Under the pieces are notes generated by a model that was not told where the DNA came from, did no database searches, and saw only the letters and a list, made by a program, of their open reading frames with translations. Made by a program: the position numbers and the translations under genes. From Bacteroidales bacterium (lineage in GTDB: Bacteria; Bacteroidota; Bacteroidia; Bacteroidales; UBA932): a DNA stretch of 64,000 bases. Numbering within the stretch: position 1 is the first letter of the stretch; the number at the start of each line of letters is the position of its first letter. Positions 25,340-33,989 of the stretch are shown in pieces. The stretch spans positions 107,337 to 171,336 of the forward strand of contig WRMN01000003.1 in the NCBI GenBank assembly GCA_009777095.1, in the 5' to 3' direction.

Positions 25340-26536
25340 TCATTTTTTCTCCAATTTTATTTCAAGAGGATCTTGCAGTTGTTGTGCAAACTTATTGATA
25401 TAAGTTGTCCATTCATCTAAAGAAGTAAAGCCCCATTTACTCCACCCGGCGCCGGTGTAATAAGTAAGTTCGCTTTCGGATAGATAGTCGCTTATCGCCA
25501 ATATGTGCTGCTGTTCGAGCTTGGCGTCTTTCAATGCTTCGGGAAATACAACCGCCGTATATACTATGCCGTTTTCATGGTCGGGTTTAGCCTTATCGCC
25601 TTCTTCCGAATAAATGATGTAGCCCTTTTCCGGAGCCAATATCGGTATATGATTAGGGTCTGCTTTATCGACATCGACAGGTTTGCCTTCTTTTTTGAAT
25701 ACAATACCGGCAGCCACAGGAACAGTACCTTCGAAACCGGTAAAAATTTCGGTTACCTTGTTAAGATGAGCGCCGACATCTAAACTGAAAATACGAGTTT
25801 CGCCCACTGCTATGCCTTCAGCATCAAATTCATTATAGTCAAGGCGGACAGAGGTGCGGATAGGGCCGTTATCCAAGGTTTGCCAGCCTGCGAAATTTTG
25901 TCCGAGGCATAATTTGCCGTTAATGTAAGGAGCCATAGCGCCACAGCCTAAGGATCGGCCTACCTTATAACAATCTACTCCTTCTCCGTGGTCAACATGA
26001 TAAGATATCTTGTTCTCGGTATAATCTTTATAAATTTTATCCATAAAGAATTGATCCGTGCGTTTTACTATAGCATCAAGTCCGTTGCTGGGGCCGTCTT
26101 TGGCAATTAAGGCTAAGCCGTAAATACGGAAAGCAATGCGGTCGTTTTCCCAAAAATAATCATCATAGCGTTCGGGGGCAAAGCGGCCATATACTTTAGC
26201 CGTGTAATTGTTTTGTTTTCCCTTATTGTAAACAATGCTGTATTGCACACAGGCATTAGCTTCGACATTTACTTGAAAAATCAATTTTTGAGGACTATCC
26301 TTGCCTTCATATACTATCTGAGAAGGTATTTCCTCATCATTTTCGTTGTAAACAACATACGAATCCGTACCTTTTTCAAGTGCAGGAAGGTATTGCAGCA
26401 GTTCGCCGCAGGCAATTTCTACGGTCTCCTGTTGACGGTCGATGCCTAAGGGATTAGTTATCGTAACCTTTAGAGGGGTCGAGGAGCAGTTTATTACAGT
26501 CAAAGCCAAAAGAAAAATAGAGAGATAGGGTTTCAT
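25340..26536 (-). CDS. DUF4861 lipoprotein of a uronate-utilisation locus
   Basis: The 398-residue protein has a lipoprotein-type signal (LLALTVINC, cysteine 17). The body, with YGRFAPERYDDYFWENDRIAFRIYG, GVDCYKVGRSLGCGAMAPY and LTYYTGAGWSKWGF, fits DUF4861 (PF16153), a family found beside pectin and alginate degradation genes in Bacteroidetes. Its biochemical role is not certain; a hydrolase or lyase-related beta-sandwich is likely. It is the last gene of exuT-kduD-DUF4861, 15 bp after kduD. Confidence 0.82.
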   Translation of the reverse strand: MKPYLSIFLLALTVINCSSTPLKVTITNPLGIDRQQETVEIACGELLQYLPALEKGTDSYVVYNENDEEIPSQIVYEGKDSPQKLIFQVNVEANACVQYSIVYNKGKQNNYTAKVYGRFAPERYDDYFWENDRIAFRIYGLALIAKDGPSNGLDAIVKRTDQFFMDKIYKDYTENKISYHVDHGEGVDCYKVGRSLGCGAMAPYINGKLCLGQNFAGWQTLDNGPIRTSVRLDYNEFDAEGIAVGETRIFSLDVGAHLNKVTEIFTGFEGTVPVAAGIVFKKEGKPVDVDKADPNHIPILAPEKGYIIYSEEGDKAKPDHENGIVYTAVVFPEALKDAKLEQQHILAISDYLSESELTYYTGAGWSKWGFTSLDEWTTYINKFAQQLQDPLEIKLEKK

Positions 26537-26551
26537 ATTAATTTAAATTTA

Positions 26552-27334
26552 TTACTTTGGTTGTTTGCCGATATAAGCGAGAATGCCGCCGTCAACATAA
26601 AGAACATGGCCGGTTACGAAGTTAGAGGCTTCGGAAGCAAGGAATACGACAGGCCCTTGCAGGTCTTCTATTTCACCCCAGCGGCCTGCGGGCGTACGGC
26701 CAATAATAAAGCTGTTGAAGGGGTGGCCGTCCTCACGTAGCGGAGCGGTTTGAGCAGTGGCAATGTAGCCGGGGCCTATGCCGTTGACCTGAATATTAAA
26801 TTCTGCCCATTCGCAGGCTAAATTCTTGGTCAACATTTTTAACCCACCTTTGGCAGCAGCGTATGCGCTGACGGTCTCGCGCCCCAGTTCGCTCATCATG
26901 GAGCAGATGTTGATGATTTTACCTCCGCCTTTTTTTATCATGCCGGGAGCTACGGATTTCGACATGATAAAGGGGCCGTTGAGGTCTATGTCAATTACCT
27001 GACGAAAATCGGCCGCTGTCATTTCAACTGCCGGAATGCGTTTGATAATACCTGCATTATTCACTAAAATATCAATTAGGCCTACTTCCTGTGTAATTTT
27101 AGCAATACTTGCATTTACCGCCTCTTCGTCGGTAACATCAAAAACATAACCGTAGGCCTCTACGCCTGCTTCTTTGTAGTCTTTAATGGCAGCATCAATA
27201 CGTTCCTGCACGAGGTCGTTGAATACAATCTTAGCGCCTGCATCGGCTAATGCCTTGGCTAAAGCCATTCCTATGCCGTGCGTAGCTCCGGTTACGAGGG
27301 CGATTTTCCCTTGAAGTGAAAAATTTACTGACAT
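26552..27334 (-). CDS. kduD: 2-dehydro-3-deoxy-D-gluconate 5-dehydrogenase (KduD-type SDR)
   Basis: This 260-residue short-chain dehydrogenase has the cofactor motif VTGATHGIGMALA, the NNAGII motif, and catalytic Tyr/Lys in SAYAAAKGGLK. The order and the C-terminal GHVLYVDGGILAYIG fit gluconate 5-dehydrogenase/KduD. In the uronate pathway it reduces 2,5-diketo-3-deoxygluconate, or a related uronate lyase product, to 2-keto-3-deoxygluconate, the substrate of the adjacent kdgK. No kduI is seen in the window. Confidence 0.88.
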   Translation of the reverse strand: MSVNFSLQGKIALVTGATHGIGMALAKALADAGAKIVFNDLVQERIDAAIKDYKEAGVEAYGYVFDVTDEEAVNASIAKITQEVGLIDILVNNAGIIKRIPAVEMTAADFRQVIDIDLNGPFIMSKSVAPGMIKKGGGKIINICSMMSELGRETVSAYAAAKGGLKMLTKNLACEWAEFNIQVNGIGPGYIATAQTAPLREDGHPFNSFIIGRTPAGRWGEIEDLQGPVVFLASEASNFVTGHVLYVDGGILAYIGKQPK

Positions 27335-27393
27335 ATATGCTAATTTATCGATTTACAGATTACTGTTATTTTGTGTATCATTCAATACTAATT

Positions 27394-28833
27394 CTATATT
27401 TCCACCTTCTTATACTTTGGCACTAATCTTTTCATAATTACCCAACCGATAAGATAAGCCACAGCACAGACACAGAATACAATAAAATATCCGGCCGGTT
27501 TTCCGGAAAAGCCCATGAATGTCATATTGGTTTCGTAGGCGTGAGTGAACAAGACTCCTGAGCCCATATTGATGATAAACGAACCTATACCGCCTGCCAT
27601 TCCGCCGATACCAACAACTGTAGCCACCGCCGATTTCGGTATCATATCACTGACGGTGGAAAAGAGATTGGCCGACCACGATTGGTGCGCTGCTCCGGCA
27701 ATACCGATAATAATCACAGGAAACCAGAAGGAGTAGGGTCCGAGTGGTTGCGCCAACAAGGTCAACAGTGGAAAAAACGCGAAAATCAACATTGCACGCA
27801 TACGCCCTGCATAAGGGTCTAATCCTTTTCTAACCATGAAATAAGATGGCAATTTACCGCCGGTGTAGATGGATATCATAACAATTGCATAAAGTGTGAA
27901 AATCGCTAATTGACCCATTGTATCCGAAGATTTTAAGCCGTAAACATCGCTTAAATAGGCAGGCGTCCAGAAAAGGAAGAACCACCAAACGCCGTCGGTC
28001 ATAAATTTTCCGATAGCAAAGGCCCATGTTTGTTTAAATTTAAAACATTGTCCCCACGAAAGTTTTTTCTCCTGCGTTTCTGCGGATACGACTACCTCAT
28101 CTTTATCTTGCATGATATAGGCCAATTCTTCGGCATTTACTTTCCGATGTTTTTCGGGTTTATCGTAGGCAAAGGTCCACCAGCCCATCCACAAGAAACC
28201 GAGCGCACCGATGATGAGGAACGACATTTCCCAACCATAGTGTTTGGCTAATAACGGAATACAGAGCGGCGCTGCCAATGCGCCTACCGTTGCACCTGCA
28301 TTGAAAATTGCCGTTGCTAATGCCCGATCTTTTTTAGGAAAATATTCGGCGGTGGCCTTGATAGCTGCCGGAAAGTTGCCCGCCTCGCCAATAGCCAACA
28401 CTACACGGGCGAAAATCATCAACACCACACTCACGCTAATTATGTTTGCGACTGTTTTTGCACAGCTTATCGCTACCATGGCATCGTAACCTTCGATACC
28501 TACCCACCATTGCGTTGCAATACCGCAAAGGGCATGCAAACATGCGCCAACCGACCATACTCCTATTGCCCACAGGAAGCCTTTTTTGGTGCCAAGCTTA
28601 TCAACAAAACGTCCGGCAAACAGCATACCGAAAGCATACACAAGAGAAAAAATAGCGGCAATAAGCCCATAGTGCGCATCTGTCCAATGAAATTCAGGTG
28701 CAATAAAATCTTTCCATGTGAGGGAAAGCACTTGCCTGTCGAGATAGTTAATTGTTGTAGCAAAAAACAACAGCGCGCAGATAGTCCATCTGTGTTGGGT
28801 CATTTTCCGATCGAAGTTAGAACTCTTACTCAT
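27394..28833 (-). CDS. exuT: MFS hexuronate transporter (ExuT-like)
   Basis: The 479-residue permease has about twelve membrane segments and the motif TTINYLDRQVLSL near the N-terminus that is typical of the anion:cation symporter family (hexuronate/glucarate importers), then AFGMLFAGRFVDKLGTKKG. It probably imports galacturonate, glucuronate or unsaturated uronates. It leads the minus-strand half of the uronate locus and is divergent from kdgK. Confidence 0.88.
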   Translation of the reverse strand: MSKSSNFDRKMTQHRWTICALLFFATTINYLDRQVLSLTWKDFIAPEFHWTDAHYGLIAAIFSLVYAFGMLFAGRFVDKLGTKKGFLWAIGVWSVGACLHALCGIATQWWVGIEGYDAMVAISCAKTVANIISVSVVLMIFARVVLAIGEAGNFPAAIKATAEYFPKKDRALATAIFNAGATVGALAAPLCIPLLAKHYGWEMSFLIIGALGFLWMGWWTFAYDKPEKHRKVNAEELAYIMQDKDEVVVSAETQEKKLSWGQCFKFKQTWAFAIGKFMTDGVWWFFLFWTPAYLSDVYGLKSSDTMGQLAIFTLYAIVMISIYTGGKLPSYFMVRKGLDPYAGRMRAMLIFAFFPLLTLLAQPLGPYSFWFPVIIIGIAGAAHQSWSANLFSTVSDMIPKSAVATVVGIGGMAGGIGSFIINMGSGVLFTHAYETNMTFMGFSGKPAGYFIVFCVCAVAYLIGWVIMKRLVPKYKKVEI

Positions 28834-28956
28834 ATTTACTATATGTTTTAGATTAGAAAATTCAAAGATAATTAAAAAAATGATTTATAATTCCCATTGG
28901 TTAATTTTTGATATTATTTTGGCTATAATTACTAAAATCGATTAGGATAGAAGCGC

Positions 28957-28964
28957 TATCTTTG
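28957..28964 (+). promoter_or_regulatory. -7 box upstream of kdgK
   Basis: TATCTTTG fits the consensus, 27 bp before the kdgK ATG, in the 158-bp region shared with the divergent exuT. No -33 TTG is obvious, which may mean an activator is needed. Confidence 0.45.
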
Positions 28965-28991
28965 TATAAAGTTTATTAAGATAAAATAAAT

Positions 28992-30035
28992 ATGAGTAAG
29001 ACGATTGTTACTTTTGGAGAAATTATGTTGCGTTTGGCTACTTCCGACTATTTACGTTTTAGTCAGGCAAAGGAATTCACGGCTACCTTTGGCGGCGGCG
29101 AGGCTAATGTAGCCGTTTCATTGGCTAATTACGGTCTGCCTGCGGAATTTGTTACCCGTTTACCGCAAAATGATATTGCCCAAGCCTGTGTAATGGATTT
29201 GCGTAAATATGGCGTGGGCACAAGTCATATCCTCTTTGGCGGTGAACGTATGGGGATTTATTTTTTGGAGACAGGCGCTGTAGCCCGCGCCGGTAAAGTG
29301 GTGTACGATCGCGATCATTCGGCTGTTGCCGACATTAAGCCCGGCATGATTAATTGGGAAGAAGTATTTAAAAATGCACAGTGGTTCCACTGGACAGGCA
29401 TTACGCCTGCCTTATCGCAAGGCGCTGCTGACGCTTGTTTGGAAGCTATCGCAGTGGCGAACAGTATGGGGCTGACTGTATCGACTGATTTGAACTTTCG
29501 TAAAAATTTGTGGAAATACGGTAAAAAAGCCTCGGAGGTGATGCCGGCCTTAGTTGAGGGCTGTGATGTAATCCTTGGTAACGAAGAAGATGCCGAAATG
29601 GTATTCGGCATTAAACCTGAAGGTTTCGATGCGCATCATACAGGCGGTCATCTGGAATCGGCAATCTTCGAATCGGTATGTAAGCAATTGATGGCTAAGT
29701 TCCCTCGCGCGAAGAAAGTGATTATTACCTTACGTGGTTCCATCAATGCCAATCATAATACATGGGCAGGCGTACTCTTCGATGGCAAACAACTCTTTCA
29801 CTCGCCTTCTTATGATATTACCCACATTGTGGATAGGGTAGGCGGCGGCGATGCTTTCATGGGTGGTTTGATTTACGGCTTAATTACTTATTTTGGAGAC
29901 GACCAAAAAGCGCTGAACTTTGCCGTAGCCGCTTCCTGTTTAAAACACACCATCTATGGCGATTTTAATCGGGTAAGCGTAGCCGAAGTAGAAAATCTGA
30001 TGAAAGGAGATGGGTCAGGCCGTGTCTCACGATAA
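28992..30035 (+). CDS. kdgK: 2-dehydro-3-deoxygluconokinase
   Basis: The 347-residue PfkB-family sugar kinase has the N-terminal FGGGEANVAVSLANYG motif and the C-terminal anion hole and catalytic base in DRVGGGDAFMGGLIYGL. It phosphorylates 2-keto-3-deoxygluconate. The aldolase gene follows 62 bp downstream, completing the lower uronate route. The length fits the Bacteroidetes KdgK group. Confidence 0.93.
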   Translation: MSKTIVTFGEIMLRLATSDYLRFSQAKEFTATFGGGEANVAVSLANYGLPAEFVTRLPQNDIAQACVMDLRKYGVGTSHILFGGERMGIYFLETGAVARAGKVVYDRDHSAVADIKPGMINWEEVFKNAQWFHWTGITPALSQGAADACLEAIAVANSMGLTVSTDLNFRKNLWKYGKKASEVMPALVEGCDVILGNEEDAEMVFGIKPEGFDAHHTGGHLESAIFESVCKQLMAKFPRAKKVIITLRGSINANHNTWAGVLFDGKQLFHSPSYDITHIVDRVGGGDAFMGGLIYGLITYFGDDQKALNFAVAASCLKHTIYGDFNRVSVAEVENLMKGDGSGRVSR

Positions 30036-30097
30036 TTTGCGGATTTATAATTCGCAATCAAATAATCCGTATGAAATCTGTAAACCTATAAATATCT

Positions 30098-30766
30098 ATG
30101 TCAAAATTCAATAAACTAACAACCCTGTCCGTAATGATAGAAACCGGCATGATTCCGGTGTTTTATCATAAAGATGCCGAAGTGGCAAAACAAGTGGTAA
30201 AGGCTTGCTATGAAGGCGGGGTAAGGGCTTTCGAATTTGCCAATCGCGGTGAATTTGCCCATGAAGTATTCGGCGAATTAAACAAATGGGTGCATAAAGA
30301 ATGTCCCGATATGATTATGGGCGTCGGTTCGGTAGTAGATGCCCCTACGGCTGCCTTATATATTCAATTAGGCGCTAATTTTTTGGTTGGTCCGTTGTTT
30401 AATCCCGATGTGGCTAAGGTGGCCAATCGCCGCTCCATTCCTTACAGCCCGGGTTGCGGTACGGTATCGGAAGTAGGTTATGCGCAGGAAGTAGGTTGTG
30501 ATTTGCTGAAGGTTTTCCCCGGCGATGTATTGGGGCCTGCCTTTGTCAAAGGACTGAAAGCCCCGATGCCCTGGTCTATGTTGATGGTTACCGGCGGAGT
30601 AAAACCCGAAGAGGCCAATCTTAAAGAATGGTTCGAGGCCGGTGTATCCTGTGTTGGTATGGGCTCCAACCTTTTCCCTGCCGCAGCTATAGAAAAGAAA
30701 GACTGGGGGGCAGTTACGCAACTTTGTCGGGAAGCATTGGCGATTATAGCGAAGGTGCGGAAATAA
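30098..30766 (+). CDS. kdgA: 2-dehydro-3-deoxyphosphogluconate (KDPG) aldolase
   Basis: The 222-residue class I aldolase splits KDPG into pyruvate and glyceraldehyde-3-phosphate. Visible are the catalytic Glu in [12 protein letters not shown], the GVGSVVD motif, [11 protein letters not shown] and the Schiff-base lysine in [13 protein letters not shown]. It also has [15 protein letters not shown]. It forms an operon with kdgK. Confidence 0.94.
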   Translation: MSKFNKLTTLSVMIETGMIPVFYHKDAEVAKQVVKACYEGGVRAFEFANRGEFAHEVFGELNKWVHKECPDMIMGVGSVVDAPTAALYIQLGANFLVGPLFNPDVAKVANRRSIPYSPGCGTVSEVGYAQEVGCDLLKVFPGDVLGPAFVKGLKAPMPWSMLMVTGGVKPEEANLKEWFEAGVSCVGMGSNLFPAAAIEKKDWGAVTQLCREALAIIAKVRK

Positions 30767-30798
30767 AAAACAGAAAGCCTTCAAAAATTCCTGTAAAA

Positions 30799-30829
30799 TT
30801 TGCTTGCAATATATTTTTATGTAATTTTG
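30799..30829 (+). promoter_or_regulatory. Promoter facing the accessory island
   Basis: TTTG at 30799-30802 and TAATTTTG at 30822-30829 are 19 bp apart, a good Bacteroidetes promoter. It directs transcription into the gap before 31100, with a predicted start near 30836. Confidence 0.55.
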
Positions 30830-30868
30830 CAGTTAAACTTTAACATTGCATAAATTATAAATAATAAA

Positions 30869-31036
30869 TTGCTAAACAAAAACATAGAAACAACAATAAA
30901 CGAGGCTTTCCACAGGGACGCTGTGTGTATTTTGCCATTGTGCGTCAGCGTGGGACAGCGTGTAGGGCTATTCAAGTGGACTTTTGTCAATACTTGGTAC
31001 AGCGACATAAAAAAATTAAAGTTTGTTGAGACTTGA
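30869..31036 (+). CDS. Possible small ORF with TTG start
   Basis: In the 333-bp gap between kdgA and the next gene, a frame of 55 codons runs from a TTG at 30869 to a TGA at 31034-31036. It lies 40 bp after a good promoter and is less AT-rich than its flanks. The product would read LNKNIETTINEAFHRDAVCI and continue to a Lys-rich end; I recognise no family. It has no ATG start. It could equally be a relic or a structured leader: ACGCTGT and ACAGCGT inverted repeats lie inside it. Confidence 0.22.
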   Translation: MLNKNIETTINEAFHRDAVCILPLCVSVGQRVGLFKWTFVNTWYSDIKKLKFVET

Positions 31037-31099
31037 GATAGCAGATTTTGAATGAAAGAAAAAAGTTTAACTTTAATTAAAAACAAATTATAAAGAATT

Positions 31100-31780
31100 A
31101 TGACTGAAAACGAACAAATGCCAACTATCATTAAAACAGAACTTGGTAAAAAATTTACAGATGAGATTCTGAATCCAAGTATTGATTTAGGTACAGACTA
31201 TGCTGAAATATTTATTGACGATTTAATGGATAATGGATTATTAAAAGAAATCCCTATTGTAAAATCAGTAGTTGGAACCATTAAGGCAGGAATTTCAATT
31301 AATCAGTTTTGGTTTGCTAAAAAGATTTTAACTTTTATTCGTGAATTTAATTTAGGCAATGTTGATAATAAACAACGAATAAAATTCCAACAAAAAATAA
31401 ATACAAATGATAAATTTAGAAAAAAAGTTGTTGAGCAAATTATGATTTTTATTGATAAACATATGGAAATCAACAAAACTAAAATATCAGCAAAATTATT
31501 TCAAGCATTTGTGGAAGAAAACTTGACTTATGAAGAATTTGTTTCTACAAATATTTGCCTTGATAAATTACACCCTGATTCATATAGTTTTATAAATTAT
31601 TTGGCGACAATTGGATATGAAATTAATCATGAATTTAAAAATGAACGAAACTTTGATGCAGAATCATTACTATTGACAAGTGGGTTAGCAACAGAAACTT
31701 CTAGCTTTTGGCATGGATTTCGTTTGAAAAATGAAGGAATCAAACTTTATGAATATGGAATCAAACCGCTGACAATTTAG
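31100..31780 (+). CDS. Hypothetical protein of an AT-rich accessory island
   Basis: The 226-residue protein is unrecognised. It has no signal peptide. A short Gly/Ile/Val-rich segment (IPIVKSVVGTIKAGISINQF, about residues 52-71) is followed by a Lys-rich helical part. Its gene is clearly more AT-rich than the uronate locus before it, as expected for acquired DNA. The neighbours are also unknown or mobile-type genes. A defence or toxin role is possible but not shown. Confidence 0.6.
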   Translation: MTENEQMPTIIKTELGKKFTDEILNPSIDLGTDYAEIFIDDLMDNGLLKEIPIVKSVVGTIKAGISINQFWFAKKILTFIREFNLGNVDNKQRIKFQQKINTNDKFRKKVVEQIMIFIDKHMEINKTKISAKLFQAFVEENLTYEEFVSTNICLDKLHPDSYSFINYLATIGYEINHEFKNERNFDAESLLLTSGLATETSSFWHGFRLKNEGIKLYEYGIKPLTI

Positions 31781-31895
31781 ACAATTAGACGAAAGGGGGC
31801 AAGATTTAAACAGCAAAATAAAATAGATAATGTAATACAAATATTGATATGAGTTTTGAAGATTATATGATGGATTTGATGATGCGGAAGATTAT

Positions 31896-32318
31896 ATGAA
31901 CTATTTATCAAATCAAGCAGATAGAGAATTTGAAAGACAATATTACGATGACATTTTTTTTGAGGACGAGCATTATGAGGAAAAATGCTTGGAATGCGAT
32001 GATGAAATACAAAATATTTTGGATTTTTCAGGTTTTCGAGGCAATATAACATTTGAAATGTTTGCCGAAATAGAAGAATATTGTGATTTAGCTAAAAGTA
32101 TTTGGCAGGATTCTTATCCCTTTCTTTATGAAATGATGGAGTCGGACGGTTCTGTGAGTATATTTAAAGAAAATCCAAATGGTTCAGTAGATAAATGTTT
32201 ATATGATGATGAGGGAAATGATAAAGGAGATATTCAAGTTAAAGGAGAAAAAGAGGGTTATTTGCACATTCTATGTGAATGGGTTCAAAATAAAAGACAA
32301 GCAAATCCTAACTTTTAA
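31896..32318 (+). CDS. Hypothetical acidic protein, possibly frameshifted at the N-terminus
   Basis: The 140-residue soluble product is rich in Asp and Glu, with ECDDEIQNILDFSGFRGN in the middle. No family is recognised; small acidic proteins next to accessory genes are sometimes immunity proteins or antitoxins. An ATG at 31850 starts a second frame (MSFEDY...) that stops after 16 codons, while the main frame just before 31896 reads DGFDDAEDYMNY. The two would join with a small indel near 31868, so the original start may have been 31850. Confidence 0.5.
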   Translation: MNYLSNQADREFERQYYDDIFFEDEHYEEKCLECDDEIQNILDFSGFRGNITFEMFAEIEEYCDLAKSIWQDSYPFLYEMMESDGSVSIFKENPNGSVDKCLYDDEGNDKGDIQVKGEKEGYLHILCEWVQNKRQANPNF

Positions 32319-32350
32319 TGTAAAGACAAAACGCCGAACGCATAACGGGC

Positions 32351-32497
32351 GGAATTCTATTTTCTCCAGTAAATAAAAAGAATTAAAATTTCAATGGTTT
32401 TTTCAAATTAACGAAAAAAGTAATAATATTGTACTGCTATTCACGTTTTATCTATGAAAAATGTGTAATTTTGCCAAAAATTTATAGATATGAAAAT
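32351..32497 (+). repeat. 147-bp direct repeat, copy 1 (before the DUF4143 ATPase)
   Basis: It matches 33843-33989 without indels, with about 10 mismatches. It includes the -7 box TAATTTTG (32466-32473) and extends through the first codons, ending ATGAAAAT. The ATPase gene at 32490 therefore starts inside the repeat. Confidence 0.85.
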
Positions 32498-33815
32498 TAA
32501 AAGAGACATATTGAACGACCTGAAACGGTGGAAAGAAAGTTGCTATCGCAAGCCACTTGTGTTACAGGGAGCAAGGCAGGTAGGTAAATCGTTTATTTTA
32601 AAACAATTGGGCATGCAGTATTTTGAAAATTACTGTTATGTAAATTTCGATTTTGAAAAAGAACACAAAGCAGAATTTGCCCTTACAAAAGACCCTACAC
32701 GCATTGTTTCTTACCTTACAGCAGTAAAAGGGATTGATATTCAACCCGAAAAAACGCTGATTATTTTTGATGAAATCCAAGAGTGTAATGATGCGTTGAA
32801 CTGTTTGAAATATTTTCGCGAACTAATGCCCAAACAGGCAGTTGTGTGTGCAGGCTCTTTGCTCGGAGTGGCATTGAAGCGCGAAGGCGCGTCTTTCCCG
32901 GTTGGAAATGTTGATTTTCTGACACTTTACCCTGTTTCCTTTAAAGAATTTCTCGCACTTTACAACGAAAAATTATCCCAATTTTTGGATAATTACATTG
33001 TAGCGAAAACTTTGGAAAAAGTACCTGAAATATTTCACACCCAACTAATAGATGCGTACAAAGTGTATCTCTGTTGCGGTGGAATGCCTGAAACCATTGT
33101 CCGCTATCTTGAGAATAGAGACTGGGAAGAAAGTGATACGGTTAATAATCAAATTCTTACAGCCTATACACTTGATTTTGCCAAACATATTGACAGCAAG
33201 GATATTCCTCGCTTATTGCGACTTTGGCAAAATATTCAAGATAATTTAGCGAAAGAAGACCGAAAATTCAAATATTCGCTGATAGAAAAAAACGCACGGG
33301 GAAGAGATTATGAAAATTCGATTGAATGGTTAGTTTTAAGTGGGTTAGTAAATCGAGTTTTTGAAATTAATACACTCCGTTTGCCGATTTCTTCCTGCAA
33401 AAACAGTAATGCTTTCAAATTGTATCTTGCTGATTCGGGACTTTTGCGCACAAAATTCCGACTTACGCCCACTACCATATTGCAGGGCGACAGATTGTTT
33501 ACTGAATTTAAAGGAGTTTTGACCGAAAATTATGTATTGCAATCGCTTGTCCGTCAATTTGGAAATGATATTTTTTATTGGACTTCGGGCAATCAGGCAG
33601 AAATAGAATTTGTGTTTCAACTTTCGGAAAGGATTATTCCTATTGAAGCAAAATCGGCATTAAGTCCCAAAGCAAAAAGCTTGTCGGAATACAGAAAAAA
33701 ATATTTACCCGAATTGTCGATTAGATTTTCGCTGAAAAATGTAGAAAAAAACGATGATTTACTAAATTTGCCGTTGTATCTTGCGGATTATACAAAAACG
33801 TTGATGAAAAAATGA
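32490..33815 (+). CDS. AAA ATPase with DUF4143, second copy
   Basis: The 441-residue protein has Walker A GARQVGKS at 27-34, Walker B LIIFDEIQEC, CAGSLLGVALKREGASFPVG, and the C-terminal DUF4143 core YWTSGNQAEIEFVFQ...IPIEAKSAL. It is a distant paralogue of the gene at 869-2173. In the nuclease-like core this copy has IEF and EAK where the other has IDF and EVK. It lies between 147-bp direct repeats and uses the same promoter sequence as asmA downstream, which suggests it was inserted with a duplication of that region. Function unknown. Confidence 0.88.
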   Translation: MKIKRDILNDLKRWKESCYRKPLVLQGARQVGKSFILKQLGMQYFENYCYVNFDFEKEHKAEFALTKDPTRIVSYLTAVKGIDIQPEKTLIIFDEIQECNDALNCLKYFRELMPKQAVVCAGSLLGVALKREGASFPVGNVDFLTLYPVSFKEFLALYNEKLSQFLDNYIVAKTLEKVPEIFHTQLIDAYKVYLCCGGMPETIVRYLENRDWEESDTVNNQILTAYTLDFAKHIDSKDIPRLLRLWQNIQDNLAKEDRKFKYSLIEKNARGRDYENSIEWLVLSGLVNRVFEINTLRLPISSCKNSNAFKLYLADSGLLRTKFRLTPTTILQGDRLFTEFKGVLTENYVLQSLVRQFGNDIFYWTSGNQAEIEFVFQLSERIIPIEAKSALSPKAKSLSEYRKKYLPELSIRFSLKNVEKNDDLLNLPLYLADYTKTLMKK

Positions 33816-33842
33816 TAACAAAAATGCCTGCCTCTAACGAGT

Positions 33843-33989
33843 GGAATTCTATGCTCTCCACAAAATACAAAGGATTAAAATTTCAATGGTTTTTTCAAAT
33901 TAACGAAAAAAGTAATAATATTGTACCACTACTCACGTTTTATCTATGAAAAATGTGTAATTTTGCCAAAAAATTATAGATATGAAAAT
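33843..33989 (+). repeat. 147-bp direct repeat, copy 2 (before asmA)
   Basis: This is the second copy, with -7 box TAATTTTG at 33958-33965 and the asmA ATG at 33982 inside it. The offset to copy 1 is 1,492 bp at every position checked. Both copies are preceded by a TAACG-(G/A)-G core. Confidence 0.85.

Noticed and set aside
30817..31131. A 104-codon minus-strand frame between kdgA and the 226-residue gene
   Set aside because: It overlaps a good plus-strand promoter and the start of the next gene, and its hydrophobic reading comes from AT-rich DNA.
32300..33845. Integron attC sites near the TAACG-type motifs before the repeats
   Set aside because: Short TAACGGGCGG and TAACGAGTGG cores are present, but I could not build a convincing folded attC pair, and no integrase is seen.
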